From positions 186,001 to 250,000 of the forward strand of contig NZ_SMZK01000003.1 in assembly GCF_005938085.1 (NCBI RefSeq): a stretch of DNA of 64,000 bases, read 5' to 3'. Below, in pieces: positions 8,972 to 16,512 of this stretch. Below the pieces are notes generated by a model that was not told the origin of the DNA, searched no databases, and saw only the letters and a list, made by a program, of their open reading frames with translations. Source of the DNA: Haloterrigena sp. H1. Its GTDB lineage: Archaea > Halobacteriota > Halobacteria > Halobacteriales > Natrialbaceae. Made by a program: the position numbers and the translations under genes. Positions within the stretch are counted from its first letter, which is position 1. Each line of letters starts with the position of its first letter.

Positions 8972-9231
8972 TCCGGCTATACGAGCCGGATCGGCTCTAC
9001 GAGGAGGTCGCGTTCGTGGCCTACCACTTCGGGTGGAGCCACGAGACGGTGTTGAACATGCCCCACTGGAAACGCCAGCGCTGGTGTAGGCAGATCAGCG
9101 AGATCAACGACCGAATGACCGAGACAGCCTCCGAACGAGGCCAGAGCCACCGGCGCGGTGGCGCTCGGAGTCGCGGACGTGACGATGCCGGCGGTGGGAT
9201 CGTCCTCCGTAACCCGCCGGAGTCCAGCTAA
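8968..9231 (+). pseudogene. DUF6760/Afp6-like small tail protein, start codon lost
   Basis: Open frame encoding IRLYEPDRLYEEVAFVAYHF, then GWSHETVLNMPHWKRQRW..QISEIN and an Arg/Gly-rich tail. The core matches the small DUF6760-type protein of injection-system clusters. Family proteins start just before the IRLYEP segment, but this frame has no ATG, GTG or TTG between the upstream stop at 8938 and GTG 9016, which lies inside the conserved core. At the expected start the sequence is GTA (8968-8970), overlapping the preceding TAA stop. A single G-to-A change in an ancestral GTGA overlap would explain both codons. Translation from GTA or an internal GTG cannot be excluded, so this is either inactive or poorly expressed. 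Confidence 0.6.
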
Positions 9232-9282
9232 CTACGAACCACGGTATCTGGGGTGCAGATACCACCGCGCAGTACCGAAGAG

Positions 9283-9736
9283 ATGGCACCAGACACGCAC
9301 GAAACCGATCCCTACGCACAGTATAATTTCGAGGTCGAGGTAGACGGCGAGGCAGTCGCCGGCTTCGCCGAGGTCGTCGGCATAACGATGGAACTGGAAA
9401 CCGTCCCGTACCGAGAGGGTGGCGTCAACGATCACGTCCATCAGTTACCTGGCCAGTTCGCACACGCGAACCTCGTTCTCCGACGCGGACTGACGAAAAA
9501 CACGACCTTCTGGGAGTGGATCCAGACGGTTATGAGCGGGACGCTCACCAGAAAGAACATCGTCGTCACGGTGAAAGACGGCTTTCGCGGCGAGAGTCAA
9601 TGGGGGGTGGGAGTTCGCCGGTGCGTATCCGACGAAGTGGTCTGGGCCGGACCTCGTGAGCACCAGCCGAGGGATGGCGATCGAGTCGATCGAGTTGGCC
9701 TACGAGCGCTTTTCGACGCTGTCAGGGATGCCGGAC
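9283..9736 (+). pseudogene. second tail tube protein (Afp5-like), frameshifted and abutted by an IS
   Basis: Residues 1-~105 from ATG 9283 form a tube protein (YNFEVEVDGEAVAGFAEVVG; ELETVPYREGGVNDHVHQLP; NLVLRRGLTKNTTFWEWIQ; KNIVVTVKDG). Downstream, the in-frame translation is junk. The adjacent frame from about 9608 instead reads WEFAGAYPTKWSGPDL and then AIESIELAYERFSTLSG, the expected C terminus of the family. The switch happens at or near the G6 run at 9602-9607, so one base has been gained or lost (or there is a sequencing error). The IS element begins at 9737, immediately after the restored frame reaches MPD. Everything that usually follows (LysM, spike, baseplate, ATPase) is missing. 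Confidence 0.75.
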
Positions 9737-9747
9737 TATAGTAGACA

Positions 9748-10239
9748 TTAGAAGTAATTGCTCATATTTGGTACAGAGATCTGATCAATAGCAGTATCAA
9801 TCGCTGTTGTGAGATCGTCGAGTGAGCCAAAGAAACGGTTGCTGAGTGCCGCTTGTAGTTGTCTCCAGCACTCTTCGACAGGATTTAGCTCTGGTGAGTA
9901 CGCCGGCAATGTCACGAAGTCGAGGTCGTCACGGGCCGCTAGGTCCGTGACGACCGACGCCCGGAAATATGGTGCTCCATCCAGGACAATAATTAGATCA
10001 TCTTCGAACTCTTTGCATAACGCAAGAATGAAATGTTTTGCATGATCGGCGGTAACGTACTCTTCAAATCGAGAGAAAAAGCGATCACCGTCCTCGGTGA
10101 TCGCGCCTAGCAGACACGTCCAGTCACGTTGCCCAGATAACTCAACGGACGGCCGCGTACCGCGGGGAAACCACGCGGCACGCGGCTCAACTTGGACGGA
10201 TTTCTTGGTTTGATCGATGCAGACTACTGTGGCGTCCAT
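9748..10239 (-). CDS. IS630-type transposase, second frame (DDE catalytic part)
   Basis: A 163-residue DDE domain. The catalytic residues are visible as CIDQTKKSVQ (first Asp), IVLDGAPYFRAS (second Asp) and YSPELNPVEECWRQLQ (Glu), with family spacing. It has its own ATG at 10239 but is more likely made as a fusion with the upstream HTH frame: reading the A7 run with a one-base slip joins EELKKR to REMDATVVCIDQ. No internal stop, so the element may still be active. Confidence 0.87.
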   Translation of the reverse strand: MDATVVCIDQTKKSVQVEPRAAWFPRGTRPSVELSGQRDWTCLLGAITEDGDRFFSRFEEYVTADHAKHFILALCKEFEDDLIIVLDGAPYFRASVVTDLAARDDLDFVTLPAYSPELNPVEECWRQLQAALSNRFFGSLDDLTTAIDTAIDQISVPNMSNYF

Positions 10240-10763
10240 TTCCCGCCTCTTTTTTTGAGCTCCTCACGGAACGTTTCTTGCTCATCAGAATCAGACTCAG
10301 CGGCTGTGCGGCGAGGTTTTTGATAGCTCAATCCCGCTTCTTTGAGCAACCGCCGACAGCTCGGGATTGAGTAGTCGACATCGTACGTCTCGTCAAGATA
10401 CTGCTGGACGAGCGCCGGCGTCCACGCCGGCGCATCAACCCCAACATTCTCTGGCGATTCGTGGACAGCTTCTTCGAATTCTTTTTGCTCTTTTTCTGAG
10501 AGCTTCCGTTTTCTCCCAGAGCGATGAGCATCAGTAACGGCCTGCTCAAGCGACTCGTCGGTGTCGAGTCGCTTGAGCCAGCTATAGATTGTTCGTCGCT
10601 GAACGTCGTACCACTCGGCTAGTTCAGTCTGCGTGACGCCGTTCTTGTATGCTATTGCTGCTAAGAGCCGTTGTGTCGGCTTCTTACCCTCCACGTTGTC
10701 AAGGGCATCTTGCAATTCCTCGACAGAAGTCTCGTCGAGATGATCCACTGTGTTTAGTAACAC
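10224..10763 (-). CDS. IS630-type transposase, first frame (HTH part)
   Basis: A 179-residue N-terminal half of the transposase. It has a winged/HTH region GVTQTELAEWYDVQRRTIYSWLKRL typical of IS630 proteins, a basic linker (RSGRKRKLSEKEQKEFEEA) and a second HTH segment near residues 110-150 with WTPALVQQYLDETYDVDYS. The frame ends at ...GKWTPQ, overlapping the second frame by 16 bases. A full transposase would need a -1 frameshift at the A7 run in the mRNA. Confidence 0.85.
   Translation of the reverse strand: MLLNTVDHLDETSVEELQDALDNVEGKKPTQRLLAAIAYKNGVTQTELAEWYDVQRRTIYSWLKRLDTDESLEQAVTDAHRSGRKRKLSEKEQKEFEEAVHESPENVGVDAPAWTPALVQQYLDETYDVDYSIPSCRRLLKEAGLSYQKPRRTAAESDSDEQETFREELKKRGGKWTPQ
10250..10256 (-). 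other. probable -1 ribosomal frameshift site of the IS
   Basis: On the coding (minus) strand the end of the first transposase frame contains seven consecutive A residues (CTC AAA AAA AGA). Re-reading one A moves ribosomes into the DDE frame. Homopolymeric A slippery sites between two overlapping transposase frames are known in IS630 elements. No downstream stimulatory hairpin was checked. Confidence 0.6.
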
Positions 10764-10829
10764 TACCTGAGTAGAAAGTTCTAACGGATACTATAGCAGT
10801 ACGGCTGGGTAGCTGTCTCCCGCAGCCAG

Positions 10830-12887
10830 TCAGAACTCCTCGGTCGGCGGCGCGATCCCTTCGTCGTCGCCACCGTCGAGCTCGAACTCCTCGCGCACCT
10901 CACGAATCCGGTCGCGAATGTCGGCTGCGAGCTCGAACTCGAGGTTGTTCGCCGCTTCCTGCATCTGGGTCTCGAGTTCGTCGATATAGCGCGCGGCGTC
11001 GTCTTCGTCCTCGAGTTCCCGACCGGAAACCTCGCTGGTGTCAGTCTTCGACCCGGGGAGGTTCGTCTCGCCGATTTCCTTATCGATCGTGGTCGGCTCG
11101 AGGCCGTGTTCCTCGTTGTACTCCTGTTGAATCTGCCGGCGGCGCTGGGTCTCCTCGATCGCAGACGCCATAGCGTTCGACGGCTCGTCGGCGTAGAGGA
11201 CGACCTCGCCGTTGACGTTGCGGGCGGCCCGGCCCATCGTCTGGACGAGCGTCGTTTCCGAGCGCAGGAATCCTTCCTGATCGGCGTCTAAGATCGCCAC
11301 CAGCGAGACCTCGGGGATGTCCAGCCCCTCCCGCAGGAGGTTGATCCCCACGAGCACGTCGACCTCACCTAATCGTAGCGAGCGGATGATCTCGTGGCGC
11401 TCGAGCGTGTCGGTCTCGTCGTGCATGTAGGCGACGTCGACGCCCGCTTCCTCGAGATACTCGGTCAGGTCTTCGGCCATCCGTTTGGTCAACGTCGTCA
11501 CGAGGGTGCGCTCGCCGCGGTCGATCCGCTCGTCGATGCGGTCCATGAGGTCGTCGACCTGGCCGGTCGCGTTCGCGACCTCGATCGCCGGATCGACGAG
11601 ATGCGTGGGCCGAACGATCTGTTCGACGATCTGATCGCTCTTCTCATGCTCGTAGTCGCTCGGCGTCGCCGAGACGTACAGCGTCTGGTCTGTTTTCTCC
11701 TCGAACTCCTCGAATGTGAGCGGGCGGTTGTCGTAGGCCGTCGGCAGCCGAAAGCCGTTCTCGACCAGCGAGTCTTTGCGGGACTTGTCGCCGGCGTACT
11801 GCCCGCGGATCTGCGGGAGTGTAACGTGGGATTCGTCGACGACGGTCAGGAAGTCGTCAGGGAAGTAGTCGAGCAGGGTGTACGGCGCGTCGCCAGAGTC
11901 GCGATCCGAGAGGTAGACCGAGTAGTTCTCGATTCCAGAACAGTAGCCGGTTTCGGCCATCATCTCGAGGTCGAACGTCGTTCGCTCGTCGATGCGCTGG
12001 GCGGCGATCATGTCGCCCTGTCGCTCGAAATACGAAATTCGAGAGTCCAGGTCGTCACGGATTTCGTCCATCGCACGCTCGAGTTTCGTCTCCGGGATCG
12101 AGTAGTGCTCTGCAGGGTGGATCAACACGGCCTGCTGGTCGCCCTGGGTCGTCCCCTCGAGGGGGTCGACCTTGACCATGCGGTCGATCTCGTCGCCCCA
12201 GAGTTCGACCCGCACCGCGTAGCGGCCGTACATCGGGTAGATCTCGATCGTGTCGCCGCGCACGCGGAAGGTGCCCTGTGTGAAGTCGACGTCGTTGCGC
12301 TCGTAGTTCAAGTCCACGAGTTGGGCCAGCAGGTCATCGCGGCCGATCTCCTGGCCGACCTCGAGGCGCAGGGACATGTCGACGTAGTTGCGCGGGTCAC
12401 CGAGCCCGTAGATAGCGGAGACAGAGGCGACGACGATGACGTCCTCGCGGGTCAGCAGCGACCGGGTCGCGCTATGTCGGAGGCGGTCGATCTCGTCGTT
12501 GATCGAGGCGTCCTTGTCGATGTACGTATCAGTCTGTTCGACGTAGGCTTCAGGCTGGTAGTAGTCGTAGTAGGAGACGAAGTACTCGACGGCGTTCTCG
12601 GGGAAGAGATTCCGGAACTCCTCGTAGAGCTGGGCCGCCAGCGTCTTGTTGTGGGCAATAACGAGGGTCGGCTTCTGGATCTCCTCGATCACCCACGAGA
12701 CAGTGTTGGTCTTCCCGGAGCCGGTCACCCCGAGCAGGGTCTGTTTGTCCAGCCCGGACTGGAAGCCCTCAGCCAGCTCCGCGATCGCCTCGGGCTGGTC
12801 GCCCGCGGGCTCGAAGGGAGCGTCGACTTCGAACGGTCGGTCGACGTCAGGACGATCCGGCTGCAGCGGGCCTTGCGCGTCGCTCAT
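10830..12887 (-). CDS. uvrB: excinuclease ABC subunit B
   Basis: A 685-residue UvrB, the usual length. It has the Walker A motif GVTGSGKTNT, the DNA-opening beta-hairpin region YVSYYDYYQPEAYV, the Walker B/DExx-type motif VVDESHVTLPQ, helicase motif V-VI LREGLDIPEVSL and QTMGRAARN, and a C-terminal UVR motif (IDELETQMQEAANNLEFELAA). It loads with UvrA at lesions and recruits UvrC for nucleotide excision repair. Haloarchaea are known to have the bacterial-type UvrABC system. The gene follows the IS directly and has no partner gene here. A start-adjacent acidic extension (residues 1-20) is normal for haloarchaea. Confidence 0.97.
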   Translation of the reverse strand: MSDAQGPLQPDRPDVDRPFEVDAPFEPAGDQPEAIAELAEGFQSGLDKQTLLGVTGSGKTNTVSWVIEEIQKPTLVIAHNKTLAAQLYEEFRNLFPENAVEYFVSYYDYYQPEAYVEQTDTYIDKDASINDEIDRLRHSATRSLLTREDVIVVASVSAIYGLGDPRNYVDMSLRLEVGQEIGRDDLLAQLVDLNYERNDVDFTQGTFRVRGDTIEIYPMYGRYAVRVELWGDEIDRMVKVDPLEGTTQGDQQAVLIHPAEHYSIPETKLERAMDEIRDDLDSRISYFERQGDMIAAQRIDERTTFDLEMMAETGYCSGIENYSVYLSDRDSGDAPYTLLDYFPDDFLTVVDESHVTLPQIRGQYAGDKSRKDSLVENGFRLPTAYDNRPLTFEEFEEKTDQTLYVSATPSDYEHEKSDQIVEQIVRPTHLVDPAIEVANATGQVDDLMDRIDERIDRGERTLVTTLTKRMAEDLTEYLEEAGVDVAYMHDETDTLERHEIIRSLRLGEVDVLVGINLLREGLDIPEVSLVAILDADQEGFLRSETTLVQTMGRAARNVNGEVVLYADEPSNAMASAIEETQRRRQIQQEYNEEHGLEPTTIDKEIGETNLPGSKTDTSEVSGRELEDEDDAARYIDELETQMQEAANNLEFELAADIRDRIREVREEFELDGGDDEGIAPPTEEF

Positions 12888-12979
12888 TGTCGGGATCAGG
12901 GCCTCGAGCCACTTGACCCGCTCGCATACCCGGCCGGGGATGTCGAGTTGCGAAAAAGGTGGTTCGCCGTACCGATCAG

Positions 12980-13729
12980 CTACATATCGTCGTCGGTCGT
13001 CGGCCCGTCAACCGTCACTTCGACGGTGAACTCGCGATCCATCGTGTCCGCCGGCGGCTCGAGGTAGCCGATCGCGTAGCCGGTGTAGGCCATCCCTCGC
13101 TCGAGCGTGACGTCGAACGAGGCGACGGTCGTCTCGGGATCGCCAGCCGGCCGGACCGAAAGGGTGTACGAGCCGGCGGGAACCGGGACGTAGTCGGTCG
13201 CGTCGGTGAACGCAACGTTTTCGAAGAGCAGTTCGTCGTCGGCATAGACATCAACCGCTGGCGCGTCGGGCGCGGCGTGAACGAGTCGGGCGAGCGCCGA
13301 TCCCGCGTCCACGAGGACCGCCGGCTCGAAGGTGCTGGCCTCGAGTTCGCCGATCGCGGCAACAGTGTAGTACGCGGCCCCAAAGGTCACGTCGCCCTCG
13401 AAGGCGACCGTCTTCGGGTCGCCGGCGGCCGTGATCGTCACCGTGTAGGTGCCCGGCCTGAGCTCTAGGTACGGCGAGACGTCACCGTAGGCGACGTCTG
13501 CGAGTACCTGCTCATCGTTGACGTAGACGTCGACGTTCGGCGCGTCCGGGGAGAAGTGTGCGACCCGGACGGCCGCACCCGACATGTCTTTCGACGTCTC
13601 GACCGAGTCCGCGTCGCTCGAGCGCTCGTCGTGTTTGTATTCGCCGCCGGCCAAAACGGCGCCACTCGCTGCCGTTACCCCACCTGCGATGCCCATCGTT
13701 TTCAGGGCAGTTCGTCGTGATACTGGCAT
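12980..13729 (-). CDS. Tat-exported DUF4397 protein
   Basis: A 249-residue protein with a twin-arginine signal peptide (MPVSRRTALKTMGIAGG, hydrophobic Ala/Gly/Val segment, cut before residue ~30). Two tandem DUF4397-type repeats follow: VRVAHFSPDAPNVDVYVND with YLELRPGTYTVTITAAGDP, and ARLVHAAPDAPAVDVYADD with YVPVPAGSYTLSVRPAGDP. It is therefore a secreted all-beta protein, released or anchored at the cell surface; the ligand is unknown. I chose the start at 13729 because it gives the Tat signal. The open frame runs further upstream without family resemblance. Confidence 0.82.
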   Translation of the reverse strand: MPVSRRTALKTMGIAGGVTAASGAVLAGGEYKHDERSSDADSVETSKDMSGAAVRVAHFSPDAPNVDVYVNDEQVLADVAYGDVSPYLELRPGTYTVTITAAGDPKTVAFEGDVTFGAAYYTVAAIGELEASTFEPAVLVDAGSALARLVHAAPDAPAVDVYADDELLFENVAFTDATDYVPVPAGSYTLSVRPAGDPETTVASFDVTLERGMAYTGYAIGYLEPPADTMDREFTVEVTVDGPTTDDDM

Positions 13730-13969
13730 GCTGCGAGTGACAGCGGGGACGCCGAAGGAAAAAAGCGCCCAGTCAGTATCACGGGTAGTTTCGACGTTTC
13801 TTGCGCCGCTTTCCGTGTATGTGAAACCTGCCGTCTGAAGGCCACCCATACACCGACGAGTAAGGGACGCCAACGCGAGTAGCGGTCGCGAACACCTGCG
13901 GACCGTCGGATACGGCGGCACGCCACTGCTCGCCCAACCGTTATGGATCGGCTCGTGGTGAATCCGACA

Positions 13970-14239
13970 ATGACGGAGCAGCTCCAGCAAGCCCGCGACG
14001 ACCTCGAGGAAGCGGCGAAGTCGGCAGATAGCGACGATGTCCGCAGCGATATCCGCGAAACGACAGACGCGTTCGCCGACTACGTAAGGGGGGATACAAC
14101 GCCAGATCACGCGCTCCTCGATGAGCGACTCAACGCGCTCCGACAGGTCCGTGAGTGGGCCGACGGCACCACCGAAGGCAAAGTCGAATCGGCCATCGAA
14201 GCGGTCGAGGACTACCGTGAAAGCATCGAGCAGGCCTGA
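13970..14239 (+). CDS. conserved haloarchaeal small helical protein
   Basis: An 89-residue acidic, predicted all-helical protein (MTEQLQQARDDLEEAAKSAD..., ending EDYRESIEQA) of a kind found widely in haloarchaea (DUF7553-like, from memory). No catalytic motif or membrane segment. The ATG at 13970 is preferred over the in-frame ATG at 13943 because homologues begin with a short segment before LxxARDDLEEAA. It is divergent from the DUF4397 gene. Its TGA stop is formed by the first bases of a hairpin repeat element (14237-14318). Confidence 0.65.
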   Translation: MTEQLQQARDDLEEAAKSADSDDVRSDIRETTDAFADYVRGDTTPDHALLDERLNALRQVREWADGTTEGKVESAIEAVEDYRESIEQA

Positions 14240-14318
14240 TACGGCCTGCTATAACGAGTTACCGGTAGGACCGCGAGCCGTCCTGCGGCCCCACCGGAAC
14301 TGACTGAGTCCGTATGAC
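14237..14318. repeat. type-2 hairpin element, copy a
   Basis: The ends are inverted: left TGATACGGCCTGCT and right, reverse-complemented, GTCATACGGACTCAGT. The centre is a second palindrome in which CCGGTAGGACCGC pairs imperfectly with the following GTCCTGCGG ... ACCGG. The leftmost TGA is the stop codon of the preceding gene. Related copies are at 18142, 30189 and 40500. Confidence 0.65.
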
Positions 14319-14478
14319 CGTCGGCCGCAACGCTCGGTGGTCTCTGCCATCCCTTCTCCGAAGTCATCGGCTGACGCCTCGTCCACACCGGTGGGTCGCG
14401 TGGCCGTTCTCGAAACATAATTCTGTCAATAGCTCACAGAGAGCGTATGATCGGCACGCGGCGTTCGGAGTTGGCAGG

Positions 14479-16485
14479 ATGATCGGCGCGGACCCCACCG
14501 GCGGTGCACTCGTGGTGTTCGGGCTCATCACCGTCGCGCTCGTCCTGTTCGTGTCGGAAGTGATTCCGAACGACGTGACGGCGATCGGCATCATCGTCTC
14601 GCTGGCGGCGCTCGAGCCACTGACCGGCGTTGGCCACCGGGCGGCGATCTCGGGCTTTGCCAACACTGCAACGGTGACGATCGTCGCGATGTACATGCTC
14701 AGCGCGGGCGTCCAGCGAACCGGCGTGGTCCAGCGGCTCGGCCTCTCGCTGGCTGCGTTTACGAACGGTAACGAGACGCGCGCGCTGGCGGCGACGATCG
14801 CCACCACGGGACCGATTGCCGGGTTCATTAACAACACGCCCGTCGTCGCGGTGTTCATCCCGATGATCTCCGATCTCGCGGAGAAAACGGGTATGTCGCC
14901 GTCGAAACTGCTCTTGCCGCTCTCGTACGCGGCGATCCTTGGTGGCACGCTAACGCTCGTCGGCACGTCGACGAACCTGCTCGCCAGCGAGTTCGCCGTC
15001 GAATTGCTCGGACGGGACCCCATCGGTATGTTCGAGTTCACGGCACTGGGACTCGTGATCCTGATCGTCGGCCTCGCCTACCTCATGACGGTCGGTCGAT
15101 GGCTGACGCCCGCACGGATCCCCGTCGACGCGGATCTCGTCGAGGAGTTCGATCTCGAGGACCACCTGACGCAGGTCCGCGTCGGAGCCGACTCGGCCCC
15201 GATCGGGCGGACGGTCGACGAACTCGAGGCCCAAACCGAGGCGGACGTTCGCGTCCTTCGGATCCGGCGCAACGGTGACGCTGAGACGCGACCCGGGGGA
15301 GACGAGCGCGTGTTCCAGTACGGTGACGACGGCGACGACCACGGCACTCGAGCCGACACATCGAGTCGCGACCAGCAGCGCCACCCCACCGGAGCTGTCG
15401 AGACACGACCCGAGGAGGACGAGCACGACCATCGGACGGGCGAAACGTTCGTCGCAGTCGGGACGGACCAGCGGATTCGAGAAGGCGACGTCCTCACGGT
15501 CCACGGCAGCCTGCAGGCGGTCAATCGCTTCGTCGAGAACCAAGGACTGCGACAGCTCCACCGGCTCTCGGTAACTGAGGCGACGTTCGACGACATCGAC
15601 AGCGACGACGTGCTCGCCAGAACGATCGTCCACGGAGAGTCGCCGTACGTCGGGGAACCGCTCTCGGAAACGCCCCTTCGAGCGGTATATCAGTCGACCG
15701 TGCTGGCGATCCGTCGCGACGGCGAGTTACTTCGAACGGACCTCGGCGACGTTCGACTCGAGGCCGGCGACCTCCTCTTGCTTCAGACGGTCCCCAGCAC
15801 GATCGAGTACTTCGCCGAGACGGGCGAACTCGTCGTCGTCGATGACGCCGTCGACCGGCTACGCGAGGACGGGGTCGACGAGCTCGCCCCGCTGTCGCCG
15901 ACCGCGCCGGTCGCGCTCGCGATCATGGCCGGCGTGATCGGGACCGCCGCGCTCGGTCTCGTCTCCATCGTCATCGCGGCGCTGGCCGGCGTCTTCCTCA
16001 TGATCGTGACCGGCTGTCTGTCAACGGCCGACGCCTACGACGCGGTCTCGTGGAACATCGTGTTCCTGCTCGCGGGCGTGATCCCCCTTGGTGTCGCCCT
16101 CGAGGCGACCGGCGGCTCGCAGATTATCGCCGGCGGGCTGGTCGCGACCGCGGAGTTCCTCCCGCTTATCGCGGTCCTGCTGTTGTTCGTCATCGTGACG
16201 GGACTGCTCGCGAACGTCATCACGCCGGTCGCGACGGTGGTGTTGATGGTCCCCGTCGCGGTCGACGCCGCGGGTTCGCTGGGAGCGACGCAGTTTTCGT
16301 TTCTCCTCGCGGTGACGTTCGCCTCCGCGACCTCATTTATGACACCGGTGGGCTATCAGACGAACCTGATGGTCTACGGCCCCGGCGGGTACACGTTCAC
16401 CGACTTCCTGCGCGTCGGCGGCCCGCTACAGCTCCTGCTGGCGTTCGTCACGACGGGCGGGATCGCCCTCCTCTGGGGGATCTAA
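14479..16485 (+). CDS. SLC13/DASS-type anion permease with two TrkA-C domains
   Basis: A 668-residue membrane protein. The N-terminal half has several hydrophobic helices (FGLITVALVLFVSEVIP; ANTATVTIVAMYMLSAG) with the SLC13-type NNTPVV motif in GFINNTPVVAVFIPMISD and the TSTNLLAS loop. A hydrophilic region at residues ~225-480 holds two TrkA-C/RCK-C-like domains (LTQVRVGADSAPIGRTVDEL; ARTIVHGESPYVGEPLSETP) and an acidic insert. A second block of helices repeats the transporter fold (NVITPVATVVLMVPVAVDA; FMTPVGYQTNLMVYGPGGY). Family members move dicarboxylates, sulfate or phosphate; the substrate here cannot be read. I chose ATG 14479 since the frame upstream is not conserved. Confidence 0.88.
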   Translation: MIGADPTGGALVVFGLITVALVLFVSEVIPNDVTAIGIIVSLAALEPLTGVGHRAAISGFANTATVTIVAMYMLSAGVQRTGVVQRLGLSLAAFTNGNETRALAATIATTGPIAGFINNTPVVAVFIPMISDLAEKTGMSPSKLLLPLSYAAILGGTLTLVGTSTNLLASEFAVELLGRDPIGMFEFTALGLVILIVGLAYLMTVGRWLTPARIPVDADLVEEFDLEDHLTQVRVGADSAPIGRTVDELEAQTEADVRVLRIRRNGDAETRPGGDERVFQYGDDGDDHGTRADTSSRDQQRHPTGAVETRPEEDEHDHRTGETFVAVGTDQRIREGDVLTVHGSLQAVNRFVENQGLRQLHRLSVTEATFDDIDSDDVLARTIVHGESPYVGEPLSETPLRAVYQSTVLAIRRDGELLRTDLGDVRLEAGDLLLLQTVPSTIEYFAETGELVVVDDAVDRLREDGVDELAPLSPTAPVALAIMAGVIGTAALGLVSIVIAALAGVFLMIVTGCLSTADAYDAVSWNIVFLLAGVIPLGVALEATGGSQIIAGGLVATAEFLPLIAVLLLFVIVTGLLANVITPVATVVLMVPVAVDAAGSLGATQFSFLLAVTFASATSFMTPVGYQTNLMVYGPGGYTFTDFLRVGGPLQLLLAFVTTGGIALLWGI

Positions 16486-16512
16486 GAACGTGACCGCCTC
16501 GAGAGCTCATGC

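Larger units (their letters stand above)
9737..10795 (-). mobile_element. IS630-family insertion sequence
   Basis: The element is bounded by imperfect terminal inverted repeats. The left end reads TATAGTAGACATTAGAA, and the reverse complement of the right end reads TATAGTATCCGTTAGAA (13 of 17 identical). The outermost TA at each end fits the TA target duplication of the IS630/Tc1 superfamily, leaving about 1055 bp of element. It encodes a two-frame DDE transposase on the minus strand. It has inserted at the 3' end of the second tube gene, and only 34 bp separate it from the end of uvrB. Confidence 0.88.

Noticed and set aside
11394..13067. 557-codon open frame on the plus strand
   Set aside because: It is antisense to uvrB. 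The translation is rich in Val/Arg/Asp in a pattern mirrored from the real gene, with no motifs; long antisense frames are common in high-GC DNA.
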